64,000 nt of DNA from Neobacillus cucumis (GTDB taxonomy: Bacteria > Bacillota > Bacilli > Bacillales_B > DSM-18226): positions 158,959 through 222,958 of the forward strand of contig NZ_JAEHGC010000009.1 in the NCBI RefSeq assembly GCF_016107705.1, read 5' to 3'. The position numbers and the translations under genes were made by a program. Shown one piece after another: positions 50,258-58,783 of the stretch. Position 1 is the first letter of the stretch. Each line of letters opens with the position of its first letter. The notes below the pieces were generated by a model that was not told the DNA's origin, made no database searches, and saw only the letters and a program-made list of their open reading frames with translations.

Positions 50258-51826
50258 TCAACTTTCCTCTCCACCTTTGCTTGGACCAGGCTTTTGATCG
50301 GGTGATTGGCGCCTTAGGGTACTAGCTTCAGATGAATAAAATTCGGGACGCTTATCCAATGCCCACCAAGGTGCCCGAATGAGTACATCTTTGAAATTTT
50401 GAATTTTAAATGTTGCAGTTGAATTTAAGTATGGAACTCCAAAAGAACGGAGGGTGCAAAGGTGTGCGACAATCGCTGTAATACCAAGCATTACGCCCAA
50501 TAAACCTAATATGCCGGATAAAATCATAATTGGAAAGCGGAGTAAACGAATCGATACTCCAGTTGCATATCTCGGCATCAAAAACGACGCCACCCCTGTA
50601 ATCGCAACAACCATTACCATCGGTGAGGAAACAAGCCCAGCTGAAGTTGCGGCTTGTCCGATGACAAGTGCTCCAACAATACTTACAGCAGCACCTACTT
50701 GTTTTGGCAATCTTACACCAGCCTCACGCAGTGCTTCAAAGGTGATTTCCATGATAAATGCCTCAATCAATGCAGGAAAGGGGATTTGTTCCCGACTTTC
50801 AGCAATGGTTAAGAGAAGGGAGGTTGGAATCATTTCTTGATGATAGGTTAAAATCGCTACATATGCTGATGGTGCAAGCAAAGCGACGAAAAAGAAAACA
50901 TAACGCAGCCAACGGATCAAGGTGCTTATGTAAAAAGAATTATAGTAATCTTCAGGTGCTTGTAACATGGTCGCAAACGTACATGGAGCAATCAGTGTGA
51001 AGGGAGTACCATCAATCAAGATGACAACACGTCCTTCTAAAAGGCAAGAGGCCGCAACATCCGGACGTTCCGTCGTTAACATTTGCGGGAAAGGAGAAAA
51101 GGGCTTATCTTGGATCATTTCCTCGATATACCCGCTTTCTAAGATGCCATCAATATCAATTCGTTTAATTCTATTTGTTACCTCTTGGATTAAATTGTTC
51201 TGTGCAACGCCTTCAATATAGGCAACGATTACTTGTGTTTCTGTTAATCGGCCAATTTCCATTTGTTTCATTTTTAATGCCGGGTGGCGAATTTTTCTTC
51301 GTAAAAGGGAAGTATTGACTCTTAAGGTTTCCACAAATCCTTCCCGAGGTCCGCGAACTACCGACTCTGCAACAGGTTCCTCAATTCCTCGTTTTTCCCA
51401 CTTCGGTAACCCTAGTGAAATTCCATTTGTTTGTTTTTCTATTAAAATAATCGGGTTCCCAATTGAAACTTGCTTGAAAACATCTGAAATTGAATAGACT
51501 TCCTTTGAATCTGAAACAGTAATTTCATGTTTAAACATTTCAATCAGTTTATCTTGATTTAAGTTTTTCATTCGTTTAAGCGGAATCAATACATGTTGAT
51601 CAATTTCTTCCGTATTGGAGAGCCCATCTATGTAAAGAAGAACGGCATTTATTTGGCTGCCAATCATAAATTCGCGAAAGACAACATCTGAGCAATCACG
51701 ATAAGCAGATTTTAGTATTTCTATATTTTCATTCAACTCTGGACTTAGTGGAACTTCAGGAAATTTATAAAGTAATTCATCCATTTGGCGTTTAGGAAAT
51801 TTGTAATTTTTACCCAAAAAATTCAT
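50258..51826 (-). CDS. GerA-type germinant receptor subunit A (operon 2)
   Basis: A 522-residue GerA-family subunit: soluble N-terminal half (~1-275) with AYIEGVAQNNLIQEVTNRIK and FPQMLTTERPDVAASCLLEG, then the membrane half with LLAPSAYVAILTYHQEMIPT, LIEAFIMEITFEALREAGVR and LRSFGVPYLNST. ATG 51826 is preferred over 51853 because AAGGGGA lies 9 nt upstream. It is first in the operon, behind the sigma-G promoter at 51878-51907, which predicts forespore-specific expression. It is a clear paralogue of the subunit at 16692. Confidence 0.9.
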   Translation of the reverse strand: MNFLGKNYKFPKRQMDELLYKFPEVPLSPELNENIEILKSAYRDCSDVVFREFMIGSQINAVLLYIDGLSNTEEIDQHVLIPLKRMKNLNQDKLIEMFKHEITVSDSKEVYSISDVFKQVSIGNPIILIEKQTNGISLGLPKWEKRGIEEPVAESVVRGPREGFVETLRVNTSLLRRKIRHPALKMKQMEIGRLTETQVIVAYIEGVAQNNLIQEVTNRIKRIDIDGILESGYIEEMIQDKPFSPFPQMLTTERPDVAASCLLEGRVVILIDGTPFTLIAPCTFATMLQAPEDYYNSFYISTLIRWLRYVFFFVALLAPSAYVAILTYHQEMIPTSLLLTIAESREQIPFPALIEAFIMEITFEALREAGVRLPKQVGAAVSIVGALVIGQAATSAGLVSSPMVMVVAITGVASFLMPRYATGVSIRLLRFPIMILSGILGLLGVMLGITAIVAHLCTLRSFGVPYLNSTATFKIQNFKDVLIRAPWWALDKRPEFYSSEASTLRRQSPDQKPGPSKGGEES

Positions 51827-51877
51827 CCGTTGATTCCCCTTGAATGTATTCAAGCCTATTTTTTCCTGAGAAAGAAT

Positions 51878-51907
51878 TACTATGCAAAGCAGCTGGGCTT
51901 TTATTCA
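51878..51907 (-). promoter_or_regulatory. Sigma-G promoter of germination operon 2
   Basis: On the minus strand, TGAATA (51902-51907), 17 nt and CATAGTA (51878-51884) match the sigma-G consensus (TGAATA / CATACTA) with one difference, about 50 bp upstream of the first gene. Confidence 0.7.
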
Positions 51908-51914
51908 TACAGTG

Positions 51915-51944
51915 GCGCTATTTTGGTAAAAATATATTTTTTAG
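51915..51944 (-). promoter_or_regulatory. UP-element-like AT-rich box upstream of germination operon 2
   Basis: It lies 7 nt upstream of the sigma-G -35. On the minus strand it reads A-run, TATATTTTTACCAAAATA, then GCGC. The matching box at 47640-47670 has the same spacing to a sigma-A -35. Confidence 0.5.
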
Positions 51945-52017
51945 AAAAGGGACTTTTCTACCATATAGATGTTATATATAATTAAAAAGTAATCATACAA
52001 AAGGAGGATTTGGGGTT

Positions 52018-52599
52018 TTGTTGTACAACTTTGTTTTATTTCTACATATTTTAGGTGCAGTCATCATGTTTGCTGCAGTAGGAATCACCTTAACGGCGAT
52101 GATCGCCATGCTCCATTCTACGAAAACGGAAAACATACGGATTTGGTCTGCATTAGCTGTGAAACTTGATGGTCTGCTGCCTTTTAGTGTTATTTTGATT
52201 CTACTGCCAGGCATATACCTTGTGATTTCTACATGGGGATGGGGGAAACCGTGGGTTGATTTTTCGCTTGCAGCATTAATCATTATGACGTTTATGGGCC
52301 CAATCATTAATTTGCGCCGTTTAAAAGCGGTATTAAGCGCTGTAAGTACTGAAATCAATGATGTCCCTTCTCCGGGTTTAATTGAAAAAGTCAGAGACCG
52401 TGTCCTTTGGAATTCTGTTTTGATCATGACGATGCTGACACTTGCCATACTATTTTTAATGGCGATGAAAATCGCTTTAGTGGGCTCCATCATTACTCTA
52501 GTAGTAGCCATTATTCTTGGGTTTATTGTGTCAAAAATCATTTTAAACCGAGCATCTACTAAGATTACAATATCGAATAGCACTTTTTTTGAAAAATAG
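52018..52599 (+). CDS. DUF2269-type membrane protein
   Basis: A 193-residue protein with four to five helices: FVLFLHILGAVIMFAAVGIT opens the chain, and GLLPFSVILILLPGIYLVIS and a Trp-rich turn (WGWGKPWVDF) follow, a plan seen in DUF2269 family proteins. Function is unknown. TTG 52018 follows AAAGGAGGA. It is divergent from germination operon 2 and ends in a strong terminator, so it is a single gene. Confidence 0.65.
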   Translation: MLYNFVLFLHILGAVIMFAAVGITLTAMIAMLHSTKTENIRIWSALAVKLDGLLPFSVILILLPGIYLVISTWGWGKPWVDFSLAALIIMTFMGPIINLRRLKAVLSAVSTEINDVPSPGLIEKVRDRVLWNSVLIMTMLTLAILFLMAMKIALVGSIITLVVAIILGFIVSKIILNRASTKITISNSTFFEK

Positions 52600-52611
52600 T
52601 TTTTTAAAATT

Positions 52612-52643
52612 CCTCACTAGCCCTAGTGAGGTTTTTATTTTTT
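52612..52643 (+). terminator. Terminator after the DUF2269-type gene
   Basis: CCTCACTAG (52612-52620) and CTAGTGAGG (52623-52631), then TTTTTATTTTTT. Confidence 0.9.
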
Positions 52644-52725
52644 CTTTGAAGAAGCATGATTTTTTGTTATAAAATTAGATTTATCAAATGCAATTGGATG
52701 GAATAGCTGTATGGAGGAATTGTTT

Positions 52726-53229
52726 ATGGTTCGTGTAAAGTCAGTAAAGGTGGATGGTGAGGGGATCCACGTTTTTAATAGCGCCATTTATATTTTTGAA
52801 AGCAGTGCAGGAATTACGCTAGAGTTAGATTTGATTGTCAGTGAAGTTGCTGTAAAAAAGTATAAAAAAGAAGAAACCCTTATAATTGAAATAGAATTAG
52901 AGGATGGTAGAATCATAAATTCAATTATGCATGTCAAAATCCTGTCTGGGGGATTGCCGCAGCTTAATTTGTTCTGCGAACTAGATGCTATTGATGAGTA
53001 TGAAGATTTCCATCGAGTAAACGAAAATGATTCCTGGTTTCCGAATATTGAAGAGGGTATCACAATAGAAGAAATCAGAAAAGTGGAAATGCCGGACGAA
53101 GATATTAGTTTAAAACTAAAGCTGCCAATTGACCAAGTCGAATGGTTAAAAGCGCAAAAAAAAGCGAGCTTAAATGAATTGTTTAAGGAATTCATTTGTG
53201 ATTTTAGGAAAAAGCAGGATCTTAAATAA
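52726..53229 (+). CDS. Unknown soluble protein, 167 residues
   Basis: A beta-rich N-terminal domain (~1-90; VRVKSVKVDGEGIHVFNS, then AVKKYKKEETLIIEIELEDG) is followed by an acidic linker with a helix (EEGITIEEIRKVEMP) and a C-terminal basic helix (IDQVEWLKAQKKASLNELFK). There is no signal peptide or membrane segment. ATG 52726 lies 7 nt after ATGGAGG; the in-frame ATG at 52711 is part of that site. The family was not recognised. It ends at its own terminator. Confidence 0.65.
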   Translation: MVRVKSVKVDGEGIHVFNSAIYIFESSAGITLELDLIVSEVAVKKYKKEETLIIEIELEDGRIINSIMHVKILSGGLPQLNLFCELDAIDEYEDFHRVNENDSWFPNIEEGITIEEIRKVEMPDEDISLKLKLPIDQVEWLKAQKKASLNELFKEFICDFRKKQDLK

Positions 53230-53251
53230 ATTTATTAATATAGAGTTGTAG

Positions 53252-53277
53252 CACGCTGATTAAAGCGTGTTTTTTTT
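53252..53277 (+). terminator. Terminator after the 167-residue gene
   Basis: CACGCT (53252-53257) and AGCGTG (53264-53269), followed by TTTTTTTT. Confidence 0.75.
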
Positions 53278-53438
53278 ATGTTATTTTTAAAAAATTCCCC
53301 AACATTTGAATTTTCCTAATTGATTATTGCTGAATGGGACTGTATAATAATCTTCATATAAATTATTCCTATCTGAATAGTATGGATTAAAGTTCAAAAC
53401 ATTAGGAATTTTAAAATGAAACATAAGGGGAGATTGAA

Positions 53439-54521
53439 ATGTTTTGGACATACATAGCATTTATCATCGCATTCTTTTTTGCCATGAATATCGGGGCCAG
53501 CGGGACAGCTGCATCCATGGGTTCTCCGTATGGGGCAGGGGCCATAAAGAATAAGCGATTGGCGATGATTCTTGTGGCACTAGCTGCCTTTCTTGGCGCA
53601 GTACTTGGTGGTGGCGAAGTCGTCAAAACAATTGGGAAAGGAATTATTCCGACTTCGATCCTCAGCATTGAAATGGTCGCCCTTATTCTTTGCGGAGCAA
53701 CGTTAACCTTATTTATCGCCAATCTAATGGGAATCCCGCTATCAACCAGTGAGGTAACAGTTGGAGCGATCGTCGGTGCCGGAATTGCTTATAAAAAATT
53801 GTATTTTGATAGCCTTATAGTTATTGTCGCATTTTGGGTCATTGTTCCACTCGTCTCATTCTTTATCACATTTTTCCTTGGAAAACTAATTTCCAAAGCT
53901 GAAAAGCGGTGGATTGGGCTGACCAAACACGGAAAATGGAAAAAATGGCTGGCAATCTTACTCGTAATAGGAGGCTGTTTTGAAGCTTTTTCTGCCGGAA
54001 TGAATAATGTAGCTAACGCCGTTGGACCACTTGTCGGTGCTGGAATGCTGTCTGCAAATAAGGGAATTTGGATTGGCGGACTATTTGTTGCTATAGGCGC
54101 CATATTATTGGGTGGTAGAGTTATTGAAACAAACGGAAAGAAAATTACCAAACTCTCGCTATTAGAAGGCAGCGCCGTTTCGTTTACAGGAGGAGCGCTT
54201 GTGACGGTTGCCTCACTATTTGGGTTGCCAATTCCGCTGACACAGGTAACCACTTGCGGGATTTTAGGAATAGGCGTATCCCAAAAAGGGTTTGGGATTT
54301 GGCAAAAATCTGTCATCCAAAAGATCTTAAAGGTATGGTTGATTTCACCGCTCGCGTCCCTGGTGATTTCCTATCTGCTCGTTAATCTCTTTATACAAGG
54401 CAATATGTATAATATTTTCATCATCTTGAGTACCTTTATTGCGGGATTAGGCGTATTAAGTCTGTATTCCAACGTCCGAAAGGAGAACAGTACGACCCAT
54501 GATGAGGGCGGGGGTATCTAA
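53439..54521 (+). CDS. PiT-family inorganic phosphate transporter
   Basis: A 360-residue membrane protein with about ten helices and the duplicated PiT signature: MNIGASGTAASMGSPYGAGA in the first half and SAGMNNVANAVGPLVGAGML in the second (GaNdvaNaigp-like in the family). The first copy has ASGTAAS in place of the usual ANDVAN, so the first substrate motif is atypical. PiT proteins import phosphate (or sulfate in some Bacilli, as CysP) with cations. ATG 53439 follows AAGGGGAG. The first-motif change and CysP-like alternative leave the substrate open. It is a single gene before a strong terminator. Confidence 0.82.
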   Translation: MFWTYIAFIIAFFFAMNIGASGTAASMGSPYGAGAIKNKRLAMILVALAAFLGAVLGGGEVVKTIGKGIIPTSILSIEMVALILCGATLTLFIANLMGIPLSTSEVTVGAIVGAGIAYKKLYFDSLIVIVAFWVIVPLVSFFITFFLGKLISKAEKRWIGLTKHGKWKKWLAILLVIGGCFEAFSAGMNNVANAVGPLVGAGMLSANKGIWIGGLFVAIGAILLGGRVIETNGKKITKLSLLEGSAVSFTGGALVTVASLFGLPIPLTQVTTCGILGIGVSQKGFGIWQKSVIQKILKVWLISPLASLVISYLLVNLFIQGNMYNIFIILSTFIAGLGVLSLYSNVRKENSTTHDEGGGI

Positions 54522-54551
54522 CCTGTTCATAGTAAATGAAATATAATTTTG

Positions 54552-54583
54552 AAGCCTCATTCCCTGTAGAATGAGGCTTTTTT
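54552..54583. terminator. Terminator between convergent genes
   Basis: AAGCCTCATT (54552-54561) and AATGAGGCTT (54570-54579) form a perfect stem with T-run, between the phosphate transporter and the 51-residue gene. Confidence 0.88.
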
Positions 54584-54584
54584 G

Positions 54585-54740
54585 CTATTTTTTATTTACT
54601 TGTTTACCGCTTTTTTTCTGGCTCTGTGAGTTTGAATTTCCAATTTGAAATTCATTCCCTAATTCAATGTCATTTCTTTTGTCCTGTTTTTCAATTTGCT
54701 CTCTTGTTTGATCCTTATGTTGGATTCCTTGTTTAGACAT
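54585..54740 (-). CDS. Small hydrophilic spore-type protein, 51 residues
   Basis: A 51-residue, Gln/Lys/Asn-rich protein (MSKQGIQHKDQTREQIEKQD, ending GKQVNKK), with no hydrophobic core. ATG 54740 lies behind GGGGGT; the in-frame codon at 54851 has no ribosome site. On the minus strand, CATAATA about 40 bp upstream resembles a sigma-G/F -10, but the -35 is poor. Composition fits minor acid-soluble spore proteins, but no known family is recognised. Confidence 0.6.
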   Translation of the reverse strand: MSKQGIQHKDQTREQIEKQDKRNDIELGNEFQIGNSNSQSQKKSGKQVNKK

Positions 54741-54965
54741 ACTGTACCCCCATTTCAATTTAATCCTAATTATTATGTACAAAGAGTAGGGGAGTGATGT
54801 ATCTCCAAAAAATAATAAAAACCCAGCACGATGGCTGGATCTCCTCTTCATAGGGTATTGGTTCGTTTATCCATAATAATCATACTGAATTTATGTGAAC
54901 AATGAATGAACAAATTTTAAAATTTTGTTATTTTGAGAACTAGGATGGATCGTTATGGGTTGTCT

Positions 54966-55327
54966 AGCTTAATTTTTCCAATAAATAGGCACTATGAGCC
55001 CTCGTCAGTGCCCGTGAGCTTGATTTTTCCAAGAAACGGGCACTATGAGCCCTCGTCAGTGCCCGTGAAGCTTGATTTTTCCAAGAAACGGGCACTATGA
55101 GCCCTCGTCAGTGCCCATGAAGCTTGATTTTTCTAAGAAACGGGCACTATGAGCCCTCGTCAATGCCCGTGAAGCTTGATTTTTCCAAGAAACGGGTACT
55201 ATGAGCCCTCGTCAGTGCCCATGAAGCTTGATTTTTCTAAGAAACGGGCACTATGAGCCCTCGTCAGTGCCCGTGAAGCTTGATTTTTCCAAGAAACGGG
55301 CACTATGAGCCCTTGTCAGCGCCCCAA
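54966..55327. repeat. Tandem array A: seven units of 52 bp
   Basis: Units start at 54966, 55017, 55069, 55121, 55173, 55225 and 55277; the first is 51 bp, the rest 52 bp, and an eighth is cut after AGCTT next to the purF stop. Each unit holds CGGGCACT, a 13-nt centre (ATGAGCCCTCGTC) and AGTGCCCG, an 8-bp palindrome, joined by an AT-rich arm beginning AGCTTGATTTTTC. Units differ at only a few positions, so there are no unique spacers and it is not CRISPR. The related array B lies at 63717. Confidence 0.92.
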
Positions 55328-55351
55328 AGCTTTTTTATCTTAACCGGAACT

Positions 55352-56731
55352 TCATTTCAAGTACAATTTGGTTGGATATGCTCCACTAAAGCAAGCGATA
55401 CAGCGACTGCTTGTTTCTGCGAGATCTACATCTACTGCCTCCAATAATCCTTCGGTGCTTAAAAAGGCTAAGGTATCTGCGCCGATGACTTGTCCCATTG
55501 CTTGTTCATGTTCATGCTTGTTCGCAAATAGCTCTTCTTTTGTCGGCATATCCACGCCATAAAAACACGGGTTTTTTACCATTGGCGAACTGATTCGAAC
55601 ATGGACTTCCTTGGCACCTGCTTGCCGAATCAATTCAACAATCCGCTTACTGGTCGTTCCCCGAACAATCGAATCATCGACTAAAACTACTCTTTTTCCT
55701 TCTAAAATTTCTTGTACAGCGCTTAATTTCAGACGAACCGCCAAATCTCGCAATTCCTGAGTGGGTTCAATAAATGAACGTCCTGCATATGGGTTTTTGA
55801 TGATTCCCATTTCATATGGAATTCCTGATTGCCCAGAAAAACCGAGGGCGGCTGGAACACTCGATTCCGGGACGGCAACCACAACATCTGCTTCTATTGG
55901 ATGTTCTTTGGCTAAAATTTGTCCTAATTCCTTTCGAATCGCTAATACACTTCTTCCCTGAATGACACTATCAGCACGGGCAAAATATACAAATTCAAAG
56001 GAACAAAGGGAGATGTCTCCTTTTGCGGCAAACCTTCCTGATTGAACCCCATTTTCATCCACAAGAAGCCATTCCCCTGGTTCAACATCTCTCCAAAACT
56101 TGGCATCAACAGCATTTAACGCGCATGTTTCAGAAGAGGCGATAATGGAATCCCCAATTTTCCCAAGGCTAAGCGGCCTTAATCCGTGACGGTCCAGGCC
56201 AATTAACATTTGTTTTTCCGTCATAATGAGTACAGCAAAAGAACCGTCAAGCCGCTTGAGAACATCAGGTCCCGCTTGGGCAAAATATTTTTTACTTGAT
56301 CGAGCAATTAAGTGAGCAATAATTTCAGTATCGGTTGTGGTTTGAAAGATGCTTCCTTGCTGTTGCAGGATATCTCTCTCAAATCTTGCATTCACAAGGT
56401 TTCCATTATGAGCTACCGCTAAATCCCCTTCACTGTATTTAAAGACAAGGGGTTGTGCATTTTGCAGTAAGCTTTCTCCAGAGGTGGAATAGCGCACATG
56501 GCCAATGGCCATATTTCCGGTGAGGCCATCCAGGATCTTACGACTAAATACTTGAGTAACCAGTCCCATTCCTCGATGATGCCTGAATGATTTTCCATCG
56601 CTTGCTACGATCCCCGCACTTTCCTGACCACGATGCTGAAGAGCATGAAGTCCGTAATAAGTTAAGTCAGCCGCTTTAGGGTGATTAAAGACTCCAAATA
56701 CCCCGCATTTCTCCTGCATTTCCGAAATCAT
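55352..56731 (-). CDS. purF: Amidophosphoribosyltransferase
   Basis: A 459-residue enzyme for the first step of purine synthesis, PRPP plus glutamine to phosphoribosylamine. After a short propeptide (MISEMQEK) the nucleophile Cys starts CGVFGVF. The PRPP site is VVLVDDSIVRGTTSKRIVEL. The Fe-S cysteines of B. subtilis-type PurF can be matched in SLCSFEF, KNPCFYG and RCIACFSG. B. subtilis has purF inside purEKBCSQLFMNHD; here it is alone and divergent from purK, with 161 bp between. Repeat array A follows its stop by 24 bp. ATG 56731 is behind AGGAGG. Confidence 0.94.
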   Translation of the reverse strand: MISEMQEKCGVFGVFNHPKAADLTYYGLHALQHRGQESAGIVASDGKSFRHHRGMGLVTQVFSRKILDGLTGNMAIGHVRYSTSGESLLQNAQPLVFKYSEGDLAVAHNGNLVNARFERDILQQQGSIFQTTTDTEIIAHLIARSSKKYFAQAGPDVLKRLDGSFAVLIMTEKQMLIGLDRHGLRPLSLGKIGDSIIASSETCALNAVDAKFWRDVEPGEWLLVDENGVQSGRFAAKGDISLCSFEFVYFARADSVIQGRSVLAIRKELGQILAKEHPIEADVVVAVPESSVPAALGFSGQSGIPYEMGIIKNPYAGRSFIEPTQELRDLAVRLKLSAVQEILEGKRVVLVDDSIVRGTTSKRIVELIRQAGAKEVHVRISSPMVKNPCFYGVDMPTKEELFANKHEHEQAMGQVIGADTLAFLSTEGLLEAVDVDLAETSSRCIACFSGAYPTKLYLK

Positions 56732-56892
56732 CTTGCTTTCCTCCTATTGACATCATTTCTTTATTTTGGGCGTAGGGAGAAATTCTATCCTTTTTGATTT
56801 TACATTTAAAGATTTTTGAGGTTGAAAAAGTATAATCAGGCATTGCGGGAAGTCTAAAAATAAACAATAACTTTTGAAGGTGGGGAATATTT

Positions 56893-58023
56893 GTGAAAGT
56901 AATTAAACCTGGTTCTACCATTGGTATTTTAGGCGGGGGACAGCTGGGAAGAATGATTTCAATTGCGGGAAGAAATATGGGGTATCGATTTATTACTTTG
57001 GACCCGACGCCTGACTCTCCATGTGGACAAGCAGCTGATCGCCAAATTATCGCTTCCTTTTCGGAGCTAAATGCGGCAAAGGAACTAGGAAACGCTTCAG
57101 ACGTTATTACATACGAATTTGAAAATGTTGATTCCCATGTAGCTTCTATATTAGAAACAACATCCTTTGTTCCGCAGGGAAGCAAGCTCCTTAAAATCAC
57201 ACAAAACCGAATTCGTGAAAAATCTACGTTACAGTCAAACGATGTGCCTGTTGCTCCCTTTTTAGTGATTCAATCTGAACAGGATATCCTCACTGCTGTT
57301 GATCGCTTTGGCTTTCCCTGTGTCATGAAAACCGCGACAGGGGGTTATGATGGAAAAGGACAATGGGTAATTCATGAAAAGGATCAAATTGCCATTGCTG
57401 TTGAGGCATTAAAAAATTCAGGTGTAGAAATGATCATAGAACAATTTATTTCATTTAGTAAGGAGATATCTGTGATTGTCGCTAGGAATATAGCAGGACA
57501 AGGAAAAACTTTCCCAGTAGCAGAAAATATTCATATTAACAATATCCTTCATCAATCAATTGTCCCTGCAAGAATTACTGAGGAGCAAAGGAAGCAGGCC
57601 GAGAAAGTTGCTTTGAAAGTGGCCGAATCACTAAATGCAGTAGGTCTAATTGCTATAGAAATGTTTCTAACGAAGGATGGTGATATTTTAGTTAATGAAC
57701 TAGCCCCAAGACCACATAATTCCGGTCATTATTCCATGGATGCATGTGTAATCTCACAGTTTGAACAACATATTCGGGCAATTTGCGGACTGTCTTTAGG
57801 AGATACTACTCTTTTAAGTCCAATTATTATGGTCAATATATTAGGTCAGCATTTGAGCAAAGTGTTAGATAAATTGGAACAGCTCCCATCATCAGCCAAA
57901 CTCCATTTGTATGGAAAAAAGGAGTCAAAAGAGAACAGAAAAATGGGGCATATTAATTTTTTAGGTCCTTCACTTGAAGAAATCTTTCAACAAATTAAAA
58001 AATTGCAAATCTGGGACTCATAG
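56893..58023 (+). CDS. purK: N5-carboxyaminoimidazole ribonucleotide synthase
   Basis: A 376-residue ATP-grasp enzyme that converts AIR, bicarbonate and ATP to N5-CAIR. Signatures are TIGILGGGQLGRMISIAGRN at the start, TYEFENVD, PCVMKTATGGYDGKGQWVI (ATP loop) and VNELAPRPHNSGHYSMDAC. PurE, the mutase that uses its product, is not in the window, although it normally precedes purK. GTG 56893 follows AAGGTGGGG. It is the first gene of the plus-strand pur operon; neither a guanine riboswitch nor a CGAA-type PurR box was seen upstream. Confidence 0.93.
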   Translation: MKVIKPGSTIGILGGGQLGRMISIAGRNMGYRFITLDPTPDSPCGQAADRQIIASFSELNAAKELGNASDVITYEFENVDSHVASILETTSFVPQGSKLLKITQNRIREKSTLQSNDVPVAPFLVIQSEQDILTAVDRFGFPCVMKTATGGYDGKGQWVIHEKDQIAIAVEALKNSGVEMIIEQFISFSKEISVIVARNIAGQGKTFPVAENIHINNILHQSIVPARITEEQRKQAEKVALKVAESLNAVGLIAIEMFLTKDGDILVNELAPRPHNSGHYSMDACVISQFEQHIRAICGLSLGDTTLLSPIIMVNILGQHLSKVLDKLEQLPSSAKLHLYGKKESKENRKMGHINFLGPSLEEIFQQIKKLQIWDS

Positions 58024-58063
58024 AATAGATCCTCCCGAAGTGATCAGTAAAAGGAGAGAAAAG

Positions 58064-58783
58064 ATGGAAAAATTAGAAATGCTTTACGAGGGCAAAGCTA
58101 AAAAAGTGTTCAAGACATCTGAATTAGGGAAATATTTGATTGAATATAAGGATGATGCCACTGCTTTTAATGGGGAAAAAAAGGGGGAAATTGCCGGAAA
58201 AGGAACCATGAACAACGAGATTAGTACGATTTTTCTTAGCCTGTTAAAGGAAAAAGGGGTAAAAAATCATTTTATTGAACGAATTTCAGGAACGGAACAA
58301 ATTGTTTCGCAAGTTGAGATTATTCCGATTGAGGTTGTAATTCGGAACATTGCCGCGGGCTCACTCTCTAAAAGACTTGGATGGGAGGAAGGGAAGGAGC
58401 TCCCACAAGCCATAGTGGAATACTACTACAAAAATGATGAACTGGGAGACCCTATCATTAACAATGATCACATTGCTCTACTTGGGTTGGCTTCAGAATC
58501 AGACTTAACCGAAATTCGAAACCAAGCTCTGAAAATTAATAAAATTTTACAAGAATTTCTCATAACGAAAGACCTTATCTTAGTCGACTTTAAATTAGAA
58601 TTCGGAACAACTCCAGGGGGAGAGATTATTTTAGCTGATGAAATTTCCCCAGATACCTGTAGGTTTTGGGATCTCCGCACAAAGGAAAAATTAGATAAAG
58701 ATCGTTTCAGAAGAGATTTAGGTAACGTTAAAGAAGCCTATCAAGAAATTCTACGAAGAATTGGGGGTACTGTTGGTGTTTAA
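58064..58783 (+). CDS. purC: SAICAR synthetase
   Basis: A 239-residue enzyme that joins CAIR with aspartate to form SAICAR. It has the short bacterial form: LEMLYEGKAKKVFKT, DDATAFNGEKKGEIAGKG, IPIEVVIRNIAAGSLSKRLG and ILADEISPDTCRFWD, covering the ATP and aspartate sites. ATG 58064 follows AAGGAGAG; longer in-frame starts overlap purK. Gene purB, which normally comes between purK and purC, is missing here. Its end overlaps purS. Confidence 0.94.
   Translation: MEKLEMLYEGKAKKVFKTSELGKYLIEYKDDATAFNGEKKGEIAGKGTMNNEISTIFLSLLKEKGVKNHFIERISGTEQIVSQVEIIPIEVVIRNIAAGSLSKRLGWEEGKELPQAIVEYYYKNDELGDPIINNDHIALLGLASESDLTEIRNQALKINKILQEFLITKDLILVDFKLEFGTTPGGEIILADEISPDTCRFWDLRTKEKLDKDRFRRDLGNVKEAYQEILRRIGGTVGV

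Noticed and set aside
51993..52583. 196-residue minus-strand frame opposite the DUF2269-type gene
   Set aside because: Ile/Met/Lys/Thr-rich translation without a start site; the forward frame has AAAGGAGGA, membrane helices and a terminator.
54966..55327. CRISPR array
   Set aside because: The whole 52-bp unit repeats, including what would be the spacer, with only scattered substitutions; there are no unique spacers and no cas genes.
56732..56892. Guanine riboswitch or PurR box between purF and purK
   Set aside because: No conserved riboswitch core or CGAA repeats were found; only a possible TATAAT at 56831 without a good -35.
56685..57200. 171-residue minus-strand frame across the purK start
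   Set aside because: Antisense to purK and to the divergent promoter region, with no ribosome site and no family-like sequence.
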